Of a stretch of 43,965 nt of DNA, positions 29,780-38,800 are shown in pieces. The translations under genes and the position numbers were made by a program. Under the pieces are notes generated by a model. That model had not been told where the DNA came from. It saw only the letters and a program-made list of their open reading frames with translations, and did no database searches. This DNA comes from an uncultured Nitrosomonas sp. (GTDB taxonomy: Bacteria; Pseudomonadota; Gammaproteobacteria; Burkholderiales; Nitrosomonadaceae). The stretch is taken from NCBI GenBank assembly GCA_902826115.1, contig CADEDO010000019.1:1-43965 (forward strand), written 5' to 3'. How positions within the stretch are numbered: the first letter of the stretch is position 1; each line of letters begins with the position of its first letter.

Positions 29780-31198
29780 CTACACCGTCCCCATGCACTG
29801 CTCATCAATATACGCCTTGATCGCATGCACATCGGCATCTTTCACCACATAACGCTGCGGGAGGCTCTCCAGATTTTCGAAACCGGACGGACGTTCGGGT
29901 TCGTGGCCGATGGCTTCCTGGATGCTTTCAGCAAATTTCGCAGGCAACGCGGTTTCCAGGCAAATCAATGGCACTCCGTCTTCACGGTGCGCTTGGCCGA
30001 CTTTCAGGCCGTCCGCGGTATGCGTGTCGACCAGCACCTGATAACGTTGATAGATGTCGCGAATGGTGGCAATCCGCGCTGCGTGGCTGCTGCTGCCGGA
30101 CACAAAGCCGTAATCCTTGATTTTCGCAAAAAACGGTGTAGTGGATAAATCAAAGGCATTGCCTTTATCCACCGCTGACCACAATTCGGCCACCTGCTGG
30201 GCGTTTCTGCCGGTCAGGTCGAAAATAAAGCGTTCAAAATTGGAAGCCTTGGAAATATCCATCGACGGGCTGCTGGTATGCTGTGTTTCTGTGGTGGCAC
30301 GCGGACGGTACACGCCGGTTCTGAAAAATTCGTCCAGTACGTCATTTTCATTGGTTGCCAAAATCAGACGCTTGATCGGCAAGCCCATCATTCTCGCTAC
30401 ATGCCCAGCGCAAATATTGCCAAAATTCCCGGACGGCACGGCAAACGACACTTGTTCATCATTGCTTTTGGTCGCGGCAAAATAGCCTTTGAAGTAATAC
30501 ACCACCTGCGCCACGATGCGCGCCCAATTGATTGAATTGACCGTGCCGATACGGTGCGCTTGTTTGAAAGCGTGATCATTGCTGACTGCCTTGACGATAT
30601 CCTGACAATCATCGAATACCCCGCGAATGGCAATATTGAAAATGTTTTCATCCTGCAAGGAAAACATCTGCGCCGTCTGGAAGCGGCTCATTTTTCCCAG
30701 CGGAGACAGCATGAAAACCCGGATGCCGTGCTTGCCGCGCATGGCGTATTCCGCGCTGGAACCGGTATCGCCGGAGGTTGCACCGAGAATGTTCAACTCG
30801 TCGCCGGTTTTAGCCAATTGGTATTGAAACAAATTGCCGAGCAATTGCATCGCGATATCCTTGAACGCCAACGTCGGCCCATTGGATAATCCCAGAATAT
30901 GCAGGCCTGGCTCCAGTGTTTTAAGCGGAGTCACATCCGCGCTGCCGAACACTTCGGCGGTATAGGTTTGAGTAATCAGATTGCGCAAATCATCCGTCGG
31001 AATATCATCGACAAAGCGGGACAGGATCTCGAACGCTAGCATCGGATAACTCAAGTCGCGCCACGCGGTCAATTCCGCTGCGGTAATGTGCGGATACGCT
31101 TCCGGTATCGCCAGCCCGCCATCGGGCGACAAACCACTTAACAGGATTTCGGAGAAGGATTTAGGTGGCATTCCACCACGAGTTGAAATATATCGCAT
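29780..31198 (-). CDS. thrC: Threonine synthase
   Basis: PLP enzyme that converts O-phosphohomoserine to threonine. Visible: N-terminus MRYISTRGGMPPKSFSEILL, typical of the long (E. coli-like) class; the PLP lysine in TLAFKDIAMQ (K113 counted from the chosen ATG); the phosphate-binding stretch LGATSGDTGSSAEYAM; and FAVPSGNFGNICAGHVARMMG. The frame opens at a TTG four codons earlier (31210), but the ATG at 31198 gives the conserved N-terminus and 472 residues. It lies 120 bases after hom, in alaA-hom-thrC. Confidence 0.97.
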   Translation of the reverse strand: MRYISTRGGMPPKSFSEILLSGLSPDGGLAIPEAYPHITAAELTAWRDLSYPMLAFEILSRFVDDIPTDDLRNLITQTYTAEVFGSADVTPLKTLEPGLHILGLSNGPTLAFKDIAMQLLGNLFQYQLAKTGDELNILGATSGDTGSSAEYAMRGKHGIRVFMLSPLGKMSRFQTAQMFSLQDENIFNIAIRGVFDDCQDIVKAVSNDHAFKQAHRIGTVNSINWARIVAQVVYYFKGYFAATKSNDEQVSFAVPSGNFGNICAGHVARMMGLPIKRLILATNENDVLDEFFRTGVYRPRATTETQHTSSPSMDISKASNFERFIFDLTGRNAQQVAELWSAVDKGNAFDLSTTPFFAKIKDYGFVSGSSSHAARIATIRDIYQRYQVLVDTHTADGLKVGQAHREDGVPLICLETALPAKFAESIQEAIGHEPERPSGFENLESLPQRYVVKDADVHAIKAYIDEQCMGTV

Positions 31199-31318
31199 GC
31201 TTATTTTCAATGGATTGAGTAAGGGCTATTGCATCACACAATAGTGTTAAAAAACAGGGACAATATCCAGAAAATGGATGCAATGCCCTTCACTGCATCC
31301 ATTTCAATGATTCGATGC

Positions 31319-32632
31319 TTAATTATTTAATTCTTCGATGCGAATGCGAATGACTTTATTCGTCACCACCGGCAAGGATTCAATGCGCGCAATGGCCGCA
31401 TTGATGTTTTTCTCCACCGTCAAGTGCGTCAGCATAATGATACTGACGCGGTCAGAATCGCTGTCAGGCTCCTTTTGAATCAACGCACTGATGGAAATAT
31501 CATTTTCCGCCACGATGCGCGTAATTTCCGCCATCACGCCCGGCTTATCGATCACCTGCATTCTGAGGTAATACGATGTTTCCACATCGTCCATCGAAAT
31601 CACCGGCGTATCCGACAACAAATCCGGTTGGAATGACAACGTGGGAACGCGGTGCATCGGGTCCGCCGTTTGCATGCGCGTCACATCCACCAGATCGGCA
31701 ATCACCGAGCTGGCGGTCGGTTCGGCTCCTGCACCGGCACCATAATAAAGCGTTGCACCCACTGCATCGCCTTTGACCACAATCGCATTCATCACGCCTT
31801 CAACATTGGCAATCAAGCGGCGCACCGGAATCAACGTCGGATGCACGCGCAATTCAATGCCTTTTTCCACGCGCTTAGTGATGCCCAGTAATTTGATGCG
31901 GTAACCCAAATCTTCGGCATAGCGAATATCTTCACCCGTCAGCTTGGTGATGCCTTCGGTGTACACCTTGCTGAATTGCACCGGAATACCGAATGCAATC
32001 GCTGACATTAGGGTGATCTTATGTGCCGCATCGATACCTTCGATGTCATAAGTCGGATCGGCTTCGGCATAACCCAGTTTTTGCGCCTCAGCCAAAACCT
32101 GTTCAAAGGGCAATCCCTTATCGCGCATTTCCGACAAAATAAAATTCGAAGTACCGTTGATAATGCCGGCAATCCAGGTAATACGGTTTGCGGTCAATCC
32201 TTCGCGCAGTGCTTTGATAATCGGAATGCCACCCGCCACGGCTGCTTCAAAAGCCACCATCACGCCTTTTGCGCGCGCCGCTGCAAATATTTCGGTACCG
32301 TGGTTTGCCAGCAGAGCTTTGTTCGCAGTCACGACATGCTTGCCGTGCGCAATCGCTTCCAGTATCAAATCCTTGGCAATCGTCTGGCCGCCAATCAATT
32401 CCACCACAATATCAATATCAGGATGCGTAGTGATTTCGTGCGCATTATCGGTGACGATCACGCCTTGATCCGCAAAGCTGCGGGCTCTGTCCAGATCCCG
32501 ATCTGCGATCATTTTGACGACGATGGCACGACCCGCACGACGGGCTATTTCTTCCTGGTTACGCTTCAAGACGGTATACGTGCCGCCACCCACAGTGCCA
32601 ATGCCTAATAAACCAATATTGATAGGATTCAT
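31319..32632 (-). CDS. hom: Homoserine dehydrogenase
   Basis: NAD(P)-dependent reduction of aspartate semialdehyde to homoserine, the branch point to threonine and methionine. Visible: an N-terminal Rossmann motif GLLGIGTVGGGTY; substrate region VTANKALLANHG and AAVAGGIPIIKALREGL; GIINGTSNFILSEM; YAEADPTYDIEGIDAAHK; and a C-terminal ACT domain (YYLRMQVIDKPGVMAEITRI) that in the family mediates threonine feedback. The length of 437 residues is typical of stand-alone Hom (no aspartokinase fusion). It lies between alaA and thrC. Confidence 0.97.
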   Translation of the reverse strand: MNPINIGLLGIGTVGGGTYTVLKRNQEEIARRAGRAIVVKMIADRDLDRARSFADQGVIVTDNAHEITTHPDIDIVVELIGGQTIAKDLILEAIAHGKHVVTANKALLANHGTEIFAAARAKGVMVAFEAAVAGGIPIIKALREGLTANRITWIAGIINGTSNFILSEMRDKGLPFEQVLAEAQKLGYAEADPTYDIEGIDAAHKITLMSAIAFGIPVQFSKVYTEGITKLTGEDIRYAEDLGYRIKLLGITKRVEKGIELRVHPTLIPVRRLIANVEGVMNAIVVKGDAVGATLYYGAGAGAEPTASSVIADLVDVTRMQTADPMHRVPTLSFQPDLLSDTPVISMDDVETSYYLRMQVIDKPGVMAEITRIVAENDISISALIQKEPDSDSDRVSIIMLTHLTVEKNINAAIARIESLPVVTNKVIRIRIEELNN

Positions 32633-32711
32633 AAATTTTAAAAGTTAAAAAACAGATTGATGAGATAACCGGTTGCCAGATTATATGAGCCGGAGGGTGA
32701 GAAATAAATAG

Positions 32712-33953
32712 CTAATACGATGCAGAATCAGTTCCATGACGTCTGCGATAGCGCTGAAGAAAATGCGCAATACGTCCGACCGCCTCAGTCAGATCATCCA
32801 CATTGGGTAGAAATACCACGCGGAAATGATCCGGTTGGTGCCAGTTGAAACCGCTGCCCTGCACCAGCAACACTTTTTCTTCCAACAAAAGATCCAGCAC
32901 AAACTGTTGATCATTGTCAATCGGATAAATGTCAGGGTCCAGACGCGGAAACAAGTACAGCGCCGCTTGCGGTTTAAAACAAGTCACACCGGGAATATCC
33001 GTCAGCATTTTCCAGGCGACATCGCGCTGACGCATCAGGCGACCGGTTGGCAGCGTCAAATCGTAAATACTCTGATAGCCGCCCAATGCCGTCTGGATAC
33101 CAAATTGCGACGGCACATTGGCACACAACCGCATCGAGGCCAGCATATTCAGCCCGCCGATGTAATCGCGCGCATGGTTTTTCTCGCCGGACACCACCGC
33201 CCAGCCGGATCGAAAACCCGCTGCCCGGTAATTTTTAGATAGCCCATTAAACGTCACAAACAACACATCGTCTGCCAGTGAAGCAATCGACGTATGCACG
33301 GCTTCTTGATACAAAATTTTGTCGTAAATCTCATCGGCATAGATGATCAACTGATGCTGACGGGCAATTTCAATGATTTCCAGCAATAATTCTTTCGGAT
33401 ACAGCGCACCGGTCGGATTATTCGGGTTAATGATGACAATCGCACGTGTTCTGGGCGTAATCTTGGCACGAATATCGTCCAGATCCGGCAACCAGCCTGA
33501 CGTCTCATCGCACAAGTAGTGCTTGGCCTTTCCACCCGACAACACCACCGCAGCCGTCCACAGTGGATAATCCGGCATGGGAATCAGCACCTCATCGCCA
33601 TTATCCAGCAGCGCCTGCATGGTCAGAACCACCAGCTCGGATACCCCATTGCCAATAAAAATGTCATCCAACTGCACATTCTTGATCTGCTTTTCCTGCG
33701 TGTAATGCATGATTGCCTTGCGCGCGGCAAACAACCCTTTGGAATCGCAATACCCGGAAGCATCCGACAAATTGCGAATGACATCCTGCAAAATCTCTTC
33801 CGGCACATCAAAACCAAACGTGGCCGGATTACCAATGTTCAGCTTGATAATGTGATGACCTTCCTCTTCCATTTGCTTGGCACGCTCCATCACCGGACCG
33901 CGAATGTCATAACACACATTAGTGAGTTTGCTGGATTTTAAAATTGGACGCAT
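32712..33953 (-). CDS. alaA: Alanine aminotransferase AlaA (YfbQ type)
   Basis: PLP aminotransferase making alanine from pyruvate and glutamate. The N-terminus KSSKLTNVCYDIRGPV and the stretches KLNIGNPATFGFD, SGYCDSKGLFAARKA, IINPNNPTGALY and YADEIYDKILY are almost as in E. coli AlaA; the PLP lysine is K240 in FNGLSKNYR, at the same position. The length is 413 residues. The order alaA-hom-thrC is common in betaproteobacteria and links it to aspartate/alanine family metabolism. A TATAAT on the minus strand about 78 bases upstream is a plausible promoter. Confidence 0.95.
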   Translation of the reverse strand: MRPILKSSKLTNVCYDIRGPVMERAKQMEEEGHHIIKLNIGNPATFGFDVPEEILQDVIRNLSDASGYCDSKGLFAARKAIMHYTQEKQIKNVQLDDIFIGNGVSELVVLTMQALLDNGDEVLIPMPDYPLWTAAVVLSGGKAKHYLCDETSGWLPDLDDIRAKITPRTRAIVIINPNNPTGALYPKELLLEIIEIARQHQLIIYADEIYDKILYQEAVHTSIASLADDVLFVTFNGLSKNYRAAGFRSGWAVVSGEKNHARDYIGGLNMLASMRLCANVPSQFGIQTALGGYQSIYDLTLPTGRLMRQRDVAWKMLTDIPGVTCFKPQAALYLFPRLDPDIYPIDNDQQFVLDLLLEEKVLLVQGSGFNWHQPDHFRVVFLPNVDDLTEAVGRIAHFLQRYRRRHGTDSASY

Positions 33954-34263
33954 GATGAAAAAAATTAACGAAAATAAAAAGATTCAAAACCCAAAGAACT
34001 GGTTTTTTCATTAAAAAACGGGACGGTGCAATTATATACACAATCAAGGCTGTTCAGTTGACGGAACTGGTCAGGAAATCGGGCTTAATCAACAGCGATG
34101 ATCTGGATTTTTGAGTGGTTACTGGCCAATCTGGCAAATAAAGTATCTTCCGCTCATTCCATTCATAGCAAACAGTATAACTATTTGTATTGGATATTAT
34201 TTCTGAGGAAGATTACTATCTGCGGCGAATGGGTAATAGTGCTCATTCATACCGGAGAGGACT
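33954..34263. other. Divergent intergenic region alaA / RTX gene
   Basis: 310 bases containing the candidate alaA promoter (34031-34059) and, just before the RTX gene, a strong ribosome site (GGAGAGGAC ending 1 base before the ATG at 34264). No gene is seen. Confidence 0.6.
34031..34059 (-). promoter_or_regulatory. Candidate promoter for alaA
   Basis: Minus-strand TATAAT (34031-34036) with a weak -35-like AACTGA 17 bases upstream (34054-34059). The -10 is a perfect sigma-70 match; the -35 is poor. Confidence 0.35.
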
Positions 34264-35340
34264 ATGGCGATTATTAATGGAACAAGTGGCAATGATACTC
34301 TGAGTGGAGCAACTGGAAGCGATGATACTTTAACTGGTGGTTTAGGGGATGATTTTTATGATTTCTCGGGCGTTTTCGGTAACGATTTAGTTGTAGAAAC
34401 TTCTACTGGTGGACTCAATGACACGATACGTATACTAAGCGACATTCCGGCATCAGTCATACGACTGGTCGGGAATAGTGTTGACGATCTTTATATCATT
34501 GCTGATGGTTATGGCTCAATCAGACTTCAAAATCATTTGCTCGGATCCACCGTAGAATCTTTTCAGATTGGCGCCGCCCCCCTGATTTCCCTTAAACAAG
34601 GAATAAGCTTTACCGGCAGTATTAGTAGCGATGCTCTCTATGGTACTAATTTTAACGATGTCTTTAACGGCAAAGAAGGTAGCGACTCTTTTACTGGCAG
34701 ACTTGGTGATGATACCTATAATTTCTCAGGTATTTTCGGTGATGATCTAGTTGTGGAAACTTCTACAGGTGGGCTCAATGACACGATACGTATACTAAGC
34801 GATATTCCGGCATCAGTCATACGACTGGTCGGGAATAGTGTTGACGATCTTTATATCATTGCTGATGGTTATGGCTCAATCAGACTTCAAAATCATTTGC
34901 TCGGATCCACCGTAGAATCTTTTCAGATTGGCGCCGCCCCCCTGATTTCCCTTAAACAAGGAATAAGCTTTACCGGCAGTATTAGTAGCGATGCTCTCTA
35001 TGGTACTAATTTTAACGATGTCTTTAACGGCAAAGAAGGTAGCGACTCTTTTACTGGCAGACTTGGTGATGATACCTATAATTTCTCAGGTATTTTCGGT
35101 GATGATCTAGTTGTGGAAACTTCTACAGGTGGGCTCAATGACACGATACGTATACTAAGCGATATTCCGGCATCAGTCATACGACTGGTCGGGAATAGTG
35201 TTGACGATCTTTATATCATTGCTGATGGTTATGGCTCAATCAGACTTCAAAATCATTTGCTCGGATCCACCGTAGAATCTTTTCAGATTGGCGCCGCCCC
35301 CCTGATTTCCCTTAAACAAGGAATAAGCTTTACCGGCAGC
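34261..35340 (+). repeat. Three 360-bp tandem units within the RTX gene
   Basis: Units 34261-34620, 34621-34980 and 34981-35340. Units 2 and 3 differ only at their last base (T versus C), 359 of 360 identical. Unit 1 is diverged in its first 183 bases and identical to unit 2 in the remaining 177. The exact match therefore runs from 34444-34979 to 34804-35339 (536 bases at offset 360), the sign of recent tandem expansion. Confidence 0.97.
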
Positions 35341-36270
35341 ACTAACGGAGATTCTCTTTATGGCACTGCTTTCAATGATACCTTCAATGGAAAAGGCGGC
35401 AATGATGCGCTGATAGGCCGTTTAGGTAATGATACTTATATAGTCGACAATGGCGGGGTCTCTATTTTCGAAAGCTTAAGCGAAGGCACGGATACTGTTA
35501 GAAGCAGTATCAGCTTCAGTTTGCCAGTGAATGTAGAAAATCTCACGCTAACAGATATTTCAGATATCAATGGAGCGGGTAACGATCTAAACAATATATT
35601 AATTGGCAATTTGGCAGTCAACCAGTTAAACGGCGGTTTAGGCAATGACACGCTTAACGGCGGTGCAGATGCCGACACTATGATAGGCGGTCTCGGCAAC
35701 GATAATTATGTGGTCGATAACGTCGGTGATGCGGTCACTGAGAATCTGAATGAAGGCACTGACAGAATTAGTAGTAGCGTAACCTATACCTTGCCAGCCA
35801 ATGTGGAGAATCTAACGCTGACCGGCACAACAGCCATCAACGGTAGTGGCAATGGATTAGCCAACATTTTGATAGGCAATTCAGCGATTAATCAGCTCAA
35901 CGGCGGTGGTGGTAACGACACGCTGGATGGCGGCACGGGGAACAACACACTCACTGGCGGAGCAGGTCAAGATATCTTCAGATTGACTACCGCCGGTCAC
36001 ATCGATGCGATTACCGATTTTGTCGTAGTGGATGACACCATTCAATTGGAAAACGCAGTATTCACGGCATTGGCTACACCGGGTACACTCGCAGCCGGTC
36101 AATTGAGAATCGGTGCGCAAGCGTTGGATGCGAATGATTTCATTATCTACAATAACGCCACGGGCGCTCTGCTTTATGATGCCAATGGCAATGGCGCCGG
36201 TGCGGCGGTACAGATTGCCACATTGAGTGCCGGTTTAGCCGTGACCAATGCGGATTTTGTGGTGATTTAA
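34264..36270 (+). CDS. RTX-type calcium-binding repeat protein
   Basis: Predicted type I-secreted protein of 668 residues without an N-terminal signal peptide. It is built from glycine/aspartate-rich repeats: GGLGDDFYDFSG, GRLGDDTYNFSG (twice), GRLGNDTYIVDN, GGLGNDTLNGGADADTMIGGLGNDNYVVDN and GGGGNDTLDGGTGNNTLTGGAGQD, which are calcium-binding nonapeptide arrays. Between these lie two linker repeats (VENLTLT...INGSGN). The end (LENAVFTALATPGTLAAGQL to ATLSAGLAVTNADFVVI) resembles the C-terminal domain of serralysin-type type I substrates. Residues 1-360 consist of three tandem 120-residue units. No protease HExxH motif is seen, so it is more likely a structural or adhesive surface protein than an enzyme. 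The secretion ABC transporter is not adjacent. Confidence 0.88.
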   Translation: MAIINGTSGNDTLSGATGSDDTLTGGLGDDFYDFSGVFGNDLVVETSTGGLNDTIRILSDIPASVIRLVGNSVDDLYIIADGYGSIRLQNHLLGSTVESFQIGAAPLISLKQGISFTGSISSDALYGTNFNDVFNGKEGSDSFTGRLGDDTYNFSGIFGDDLVVETSTGGLNDTIRILSDIPASVIRLVGNSVDDLYIIADGYGSIRLQNHLLGSTVESFQIGAAPLISLKQGISFTGSISSDALYGTNFNDVFNGKEGSDSFTGRLGDDTYNFSGIFGDDLVVETSTGGLNDTIRILSDIPASVIRLVGNSVDDLYIIADGYGSIRLQNHLLGSTVESFQIGAAPLISLKQGISFTGSTNGDSLYGTAFNDTFNGKGGNDALIGRLGNDTYIVDNGGVSIFESLSEGTDTVRSSISFSLPVNVENLTLTDISDINGAGNDLNNILIGNLAVNQLNGGLGNDTLNGGADADTMIGGLGNDNYVVDNVGDAVTENLNEGTDRISSSVTYTLPANVENLTLTGTTAINGSGNGLANILIGNSAINQLNGGGGNDTLDGGTGNNTLTGGAGQDIFRLTTAGHIDAITDFVVVDDTIQLENAVFTALATPGTLAAGQLRIGAQALDANDFIIYNNATGALLYDANGNGAGAAVQIATLSAGLAVTNADFVVI

Positions 36271-36306
36271 GTGCTAAGGAAGCACTGATTAGGCAATAGC
36301 CCGAAT

Positions 36307-36341
36307 AATCATCCCTGAGAATCTGTTGCTCGGGGATGATT
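36307..36341. terminator. Hairpin terminator between RTX and SIR2 genes
   Basis: A 13-bp stem (36307-36319 with 36329-36341, one T-G pair) around a 9-base loop, 36 bases after the RTX stop codon and between two convergent genes. No strong T tail is present, so termination is inferred from the stem and position. Confidence 0.55.
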
Positions 36342-36478
36342 CCTCATAAGTTATTTGGATTAGCTCAAACTTGATCTGACAGCTCCAAAAATTAGTTTCT
36401 ATTCAATCTGACATTGATTGACTGAATTCGATCCATAGCTGACGATCACTAGTCTGGTCTTCCTTGTATCGAACAAGA

Positions 36479-38590
36479 TTAAGACAAAGCTTTTTGACAA
36501 CAAAACCTCAACTTCTCTCCAGAGCCACATGGGCATTCGTCATATGGCCCCAATTTCTGACGCTTCGATTCTTCATCTAGCATGGTACGACTCCGTTTTC
36601 GCCAACGGGCAATTCGTGCGTCGGAATTGCGAAGATCACCCCATACTACAGGCGTGAACGCAGAAGAGGTATCACGATGAATAAAGAGACCTGAGGAGAA
36701 TTGATCATGTGCTTTCTGAAGTACATCAAAAGAAAGAGCCTGAGTAAGACCCGCATTGATCGCGGTAACGATTTGACTTCCATTATCTGTAGCAAGACAC
36801 TCCGCAACTTCACGACGAAAGTTTTCTCCTACTGAAGACTCACGAAACTGTAAAATTTTTAGGAGCAAACTACGCTCTCTGAAAATGATTGATCCTATAT
36901 CTGAATCGAATCGTCCTGTCAATACATAGCTCGCAGCATTATCCGCCCATTCTTTACCTTCGATGGAGGAAAACGCCACACTAGCTAGTTTTTCGCTACC
37001 GAAAATCATCCTGGCTGAACTAGCTTGAATATTCTGACAGATAATTCCATTGCTTATCACTTTGGCAAGCCTGAGAGTCGGGAATGACAGCCACTTAGGG
37101 ATATTAGTATATGGTGTACCTAAACTGAACCCTAACATGCTACGTATTGAAGGATTTGTTAGTGCTCCGAGTGTTTTTCTTACAATAGAATCAAACTGCT
37201 TCACACCTGACATATCAAAAACAGTGGACTCAAGAATTTTAAATAGCTTTTCGGCCTCAGATTCCTTACCTTTAATAGGAATAATCTGTTTGCGAATACG
37301 TTCGGATATGCTGATAGGCGAAAATTCTTCGGGTGAGTTGTTATTTGAAGGGGTCATCATTCCCAGATTGCCAATTGGCGATTGAATATCCGCAAAAAGA
37401 ATCGCTGGAACTGAAGGAGGATTAACTAATCGAAGAGAGCCACTTTCAACAAAAATCCAAAATGCTTCGGAGCCAAGAAGTTCATGCGCACTAGTTAAAT
37501 GGTCTATTGATACACAAACCACATCGAAACATAGTAATCCAACAACAATGTCATGAAGAGCTGAGTAGTTATAAAACTCAATCTCGTCATTAACATATCC
37601 CTCCCCAACAATAGCTTGATGTTGACCTTCCCCTTCGAGCGGTGCAAAGCTTATTGTCTGAGAAGTTGACCACTTCCCAGGCGCAACAAGATCAGCAATA
37701 TAGTAGAGGCTTTTGGAACGATAAGTTTTTTCCTCATACTCCTGTGCTGCCTGTATAGGCTGACTTTTAACAAAGTCAGCGATTATTTCTAAAATCTGAA
37801 GAGCATCACGATGATCGGCCTGTTCTGGTTCATATCTTATGCGTCGTATAGTTGACGGAAGTTCAGTTCGTTCTTCAGATGTGACTATGAAATGTGGTCC
37901 CGTACCGAATAATGAGCGCCCAACAGAGGATGATTGTAATCTCCGAAGCACATACTCGTCTCGCACTCCATATCCAAGAAACAGAACAGTTGCGTTCAAA
38001 AACAATGTTTGCAAAGCATCCAGATAGACATTGTCCACTTGGATAGAATCGTAGTCACATTGTGAGAAAACCATGGACTCAACTGCACTGACCGAGCCGT
38101 GTAGTTTGCAAATAAATGGAGTCCTTTGGTGAAGTAGCTGTGAAAGACACTCAATGTCAGAACGTTGAATGGTGGAATGATCGGGTAAAGAGCGTTCCAA
38201 CGCCTCATCAACATTAGTTGTAACAATGTAAGTATTGGAAAGATTACATATTGCCCTTATAAAACGTTTATATACTCCATTGGTGACTTGAGGACGGAAC
38301 CGAGTTGACAGAAATGTGAAATATCTATGTTGGTTCGCAATGCGCATCTGCTCAAATAACTGAGGATATTTGGCTTCATTTAGCAATTGAGAAGATAATC
38401 CTTTATTGTAACCACTCTCTTCCCTGGAGAATTTTGAGTGCATCTCAGCGGCTAGATCTAACCAGTTTGGATAGCCCGCCCACGAGCTTACTCCTGCACC
38501 TACCCACATTATTAAAGGACGAGATTGATCTCTTACGACGGTCGTAAGTGAATTCAATGCCGCAGAAGTTTCCTGATCCGAACTAAACAA
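36479..38590 (-). CDS. SIR2-domain protein with C-terminal SEC-C motif; candidate defence effector
   Basis: A 703-residue protein. The N-terminal third (about 20-280) has all SIR2-type NAD-binding motifs: WVGAGVSSWAGYPNW (GAGVS 31-35), TTNVDE (124-129), KLHGS (162-166) and FLGYGVRDE (204-212). This pattern is typical of the SIR2-like NADases of anti-phage proteins (the ThsA, DSR and Sir2-effector kind) rather than protein deacetylases, because the zinc-binding cysteines of sirtuins are missing. Residues about 300-670 are not recognised. The tail DECPCGSGEKLRFCC (684-698; C686, C688, C697, C698) is a SEC-C zinc-binding motif. The start is a TTG with GGAGG exactly 7 bases upstream. It lies alone between the convergent RTX gene and a Lon-like gene in the same direction. 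An abortive-infection NADase role is inference. Confidence 0.85.
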   Translation of the reverse strand: MFSSDQETSAALNSLTTVVRDQSRPLIMWVGAGVSSWAGYPNWLDLAAEMHSKFSREESGYNKGLSSQLLNEAKYPQLFEQMRIANQHRYFTFLSTRFRPQVTNGVYKRFIRAICNLSNTYIVTTNVDEALERSLPDHSTIQRSDIECLSQLLHQRTPFICKLHGSVSAVESMVFSQCDYDSIQVDNVYLDALQTLFLNATVLFLGYGVRDEYVLRRLQSSSVGRSLFGTGPHFIVTSEERTELPSTIRRIRYEPEQADHRDALQILEIIADFVKSQPIQAAQEYEEKTYRSKSLYYIADLVAPGKWSTSQTISFAPLEGEGQHQAIVGEGYVNDEIEFYNYSALHDIVVGLLCFDVVCVSIDHLTSAHELLGSEAFWIFVESGSLRLVNPPSVPAILFADIQSPIGNLGMMTPSNNNSPEEFSPISISERIRKQIIPIKGKESEAEKLFKILESTVFDMSGVKQFDSIVRKTLGALTNPSIRSMLGFSLGTPYTNIPKWLSFPTLRLAKVISNGIICQNIQASSARMIFGSEKLASVAFSSIEGKEWADNAASYVLTGRFDSDIGSIIFRERSLLLKILQFRESSVGENFRREVAECLATDNGSQIVTAINAGLTQALSFDVLQKAHDQFSSGLFIHRDTSSAFTPVVWGDLRNSDARIARWRKRSRTMLDEESKRQKLGPYDECPCGSGEKLRFCCQKALS

Positions 38591-38597
38591 GCTGTTT

Positions 38598-38602
38598 CCT
38601 CC
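38598..38602 (-). promoter_or_regulatory. Ribosome binding site deciding a TTG start
   Basis: GGAGG on the minus strand, with a 7-base spacer to the TTG at 38590. The only nearby ATG upstream is in another frame, and the next in-frame ATG (residue 28) would cut into the SIR2 domain before GAGVS. The TTG is therefore the start. Confidence 0.75.
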
Positions 38603-38800
38603 ATCTTATGACCGAATCAATTTAACCAAAATTAATATTTATCGAAAAATATCGCCCTTAGCAAATCCATAAACAGCTACAAGATTTTGATTTTGGAAGG
38701 TAGCTCTTAGCCAGAAGCGGTCATTATTAATAATGCTAATTGTCAGTACTTATTCCATTCTATTTTTGAATATGTCAGATAAAATTCAAACTCTTACAAG

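Noticed and set aside
29536-29838. 100-codon minus-strand frame over MITE copy A
   Set aside because: Built largely from repeat sequence and overlapping the thrC end; no domain.
32021-32608. 195-codon plus-strand frame opposite hom
   Set aside because: The strand opposite a conserved enzyme gene; the translated sequence has no recognisable family features.
34261-35340. Repeat array that might be taken for CRISPR
   Set aside because: Units are 360 bp, directly adjacent, in frame and inside a long coding sequence; there are no short repeats with unique spacers.
34264-36270. Serralysin-type metalloprotease
   Set aside because: The C-terminal region resembles that of serralysins, but no HExxH zinc motif occurs anywhere in the 668 residues.
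36479-38590. Classical sirtuin protein deacetylase
   Set aside because: The four-cysteine zinc module of sirtuins is missing between the NAD motifs; the motifs are of the SIR2-like NADase kind and the only cysteine cluster is the C-terminal SEC-C.
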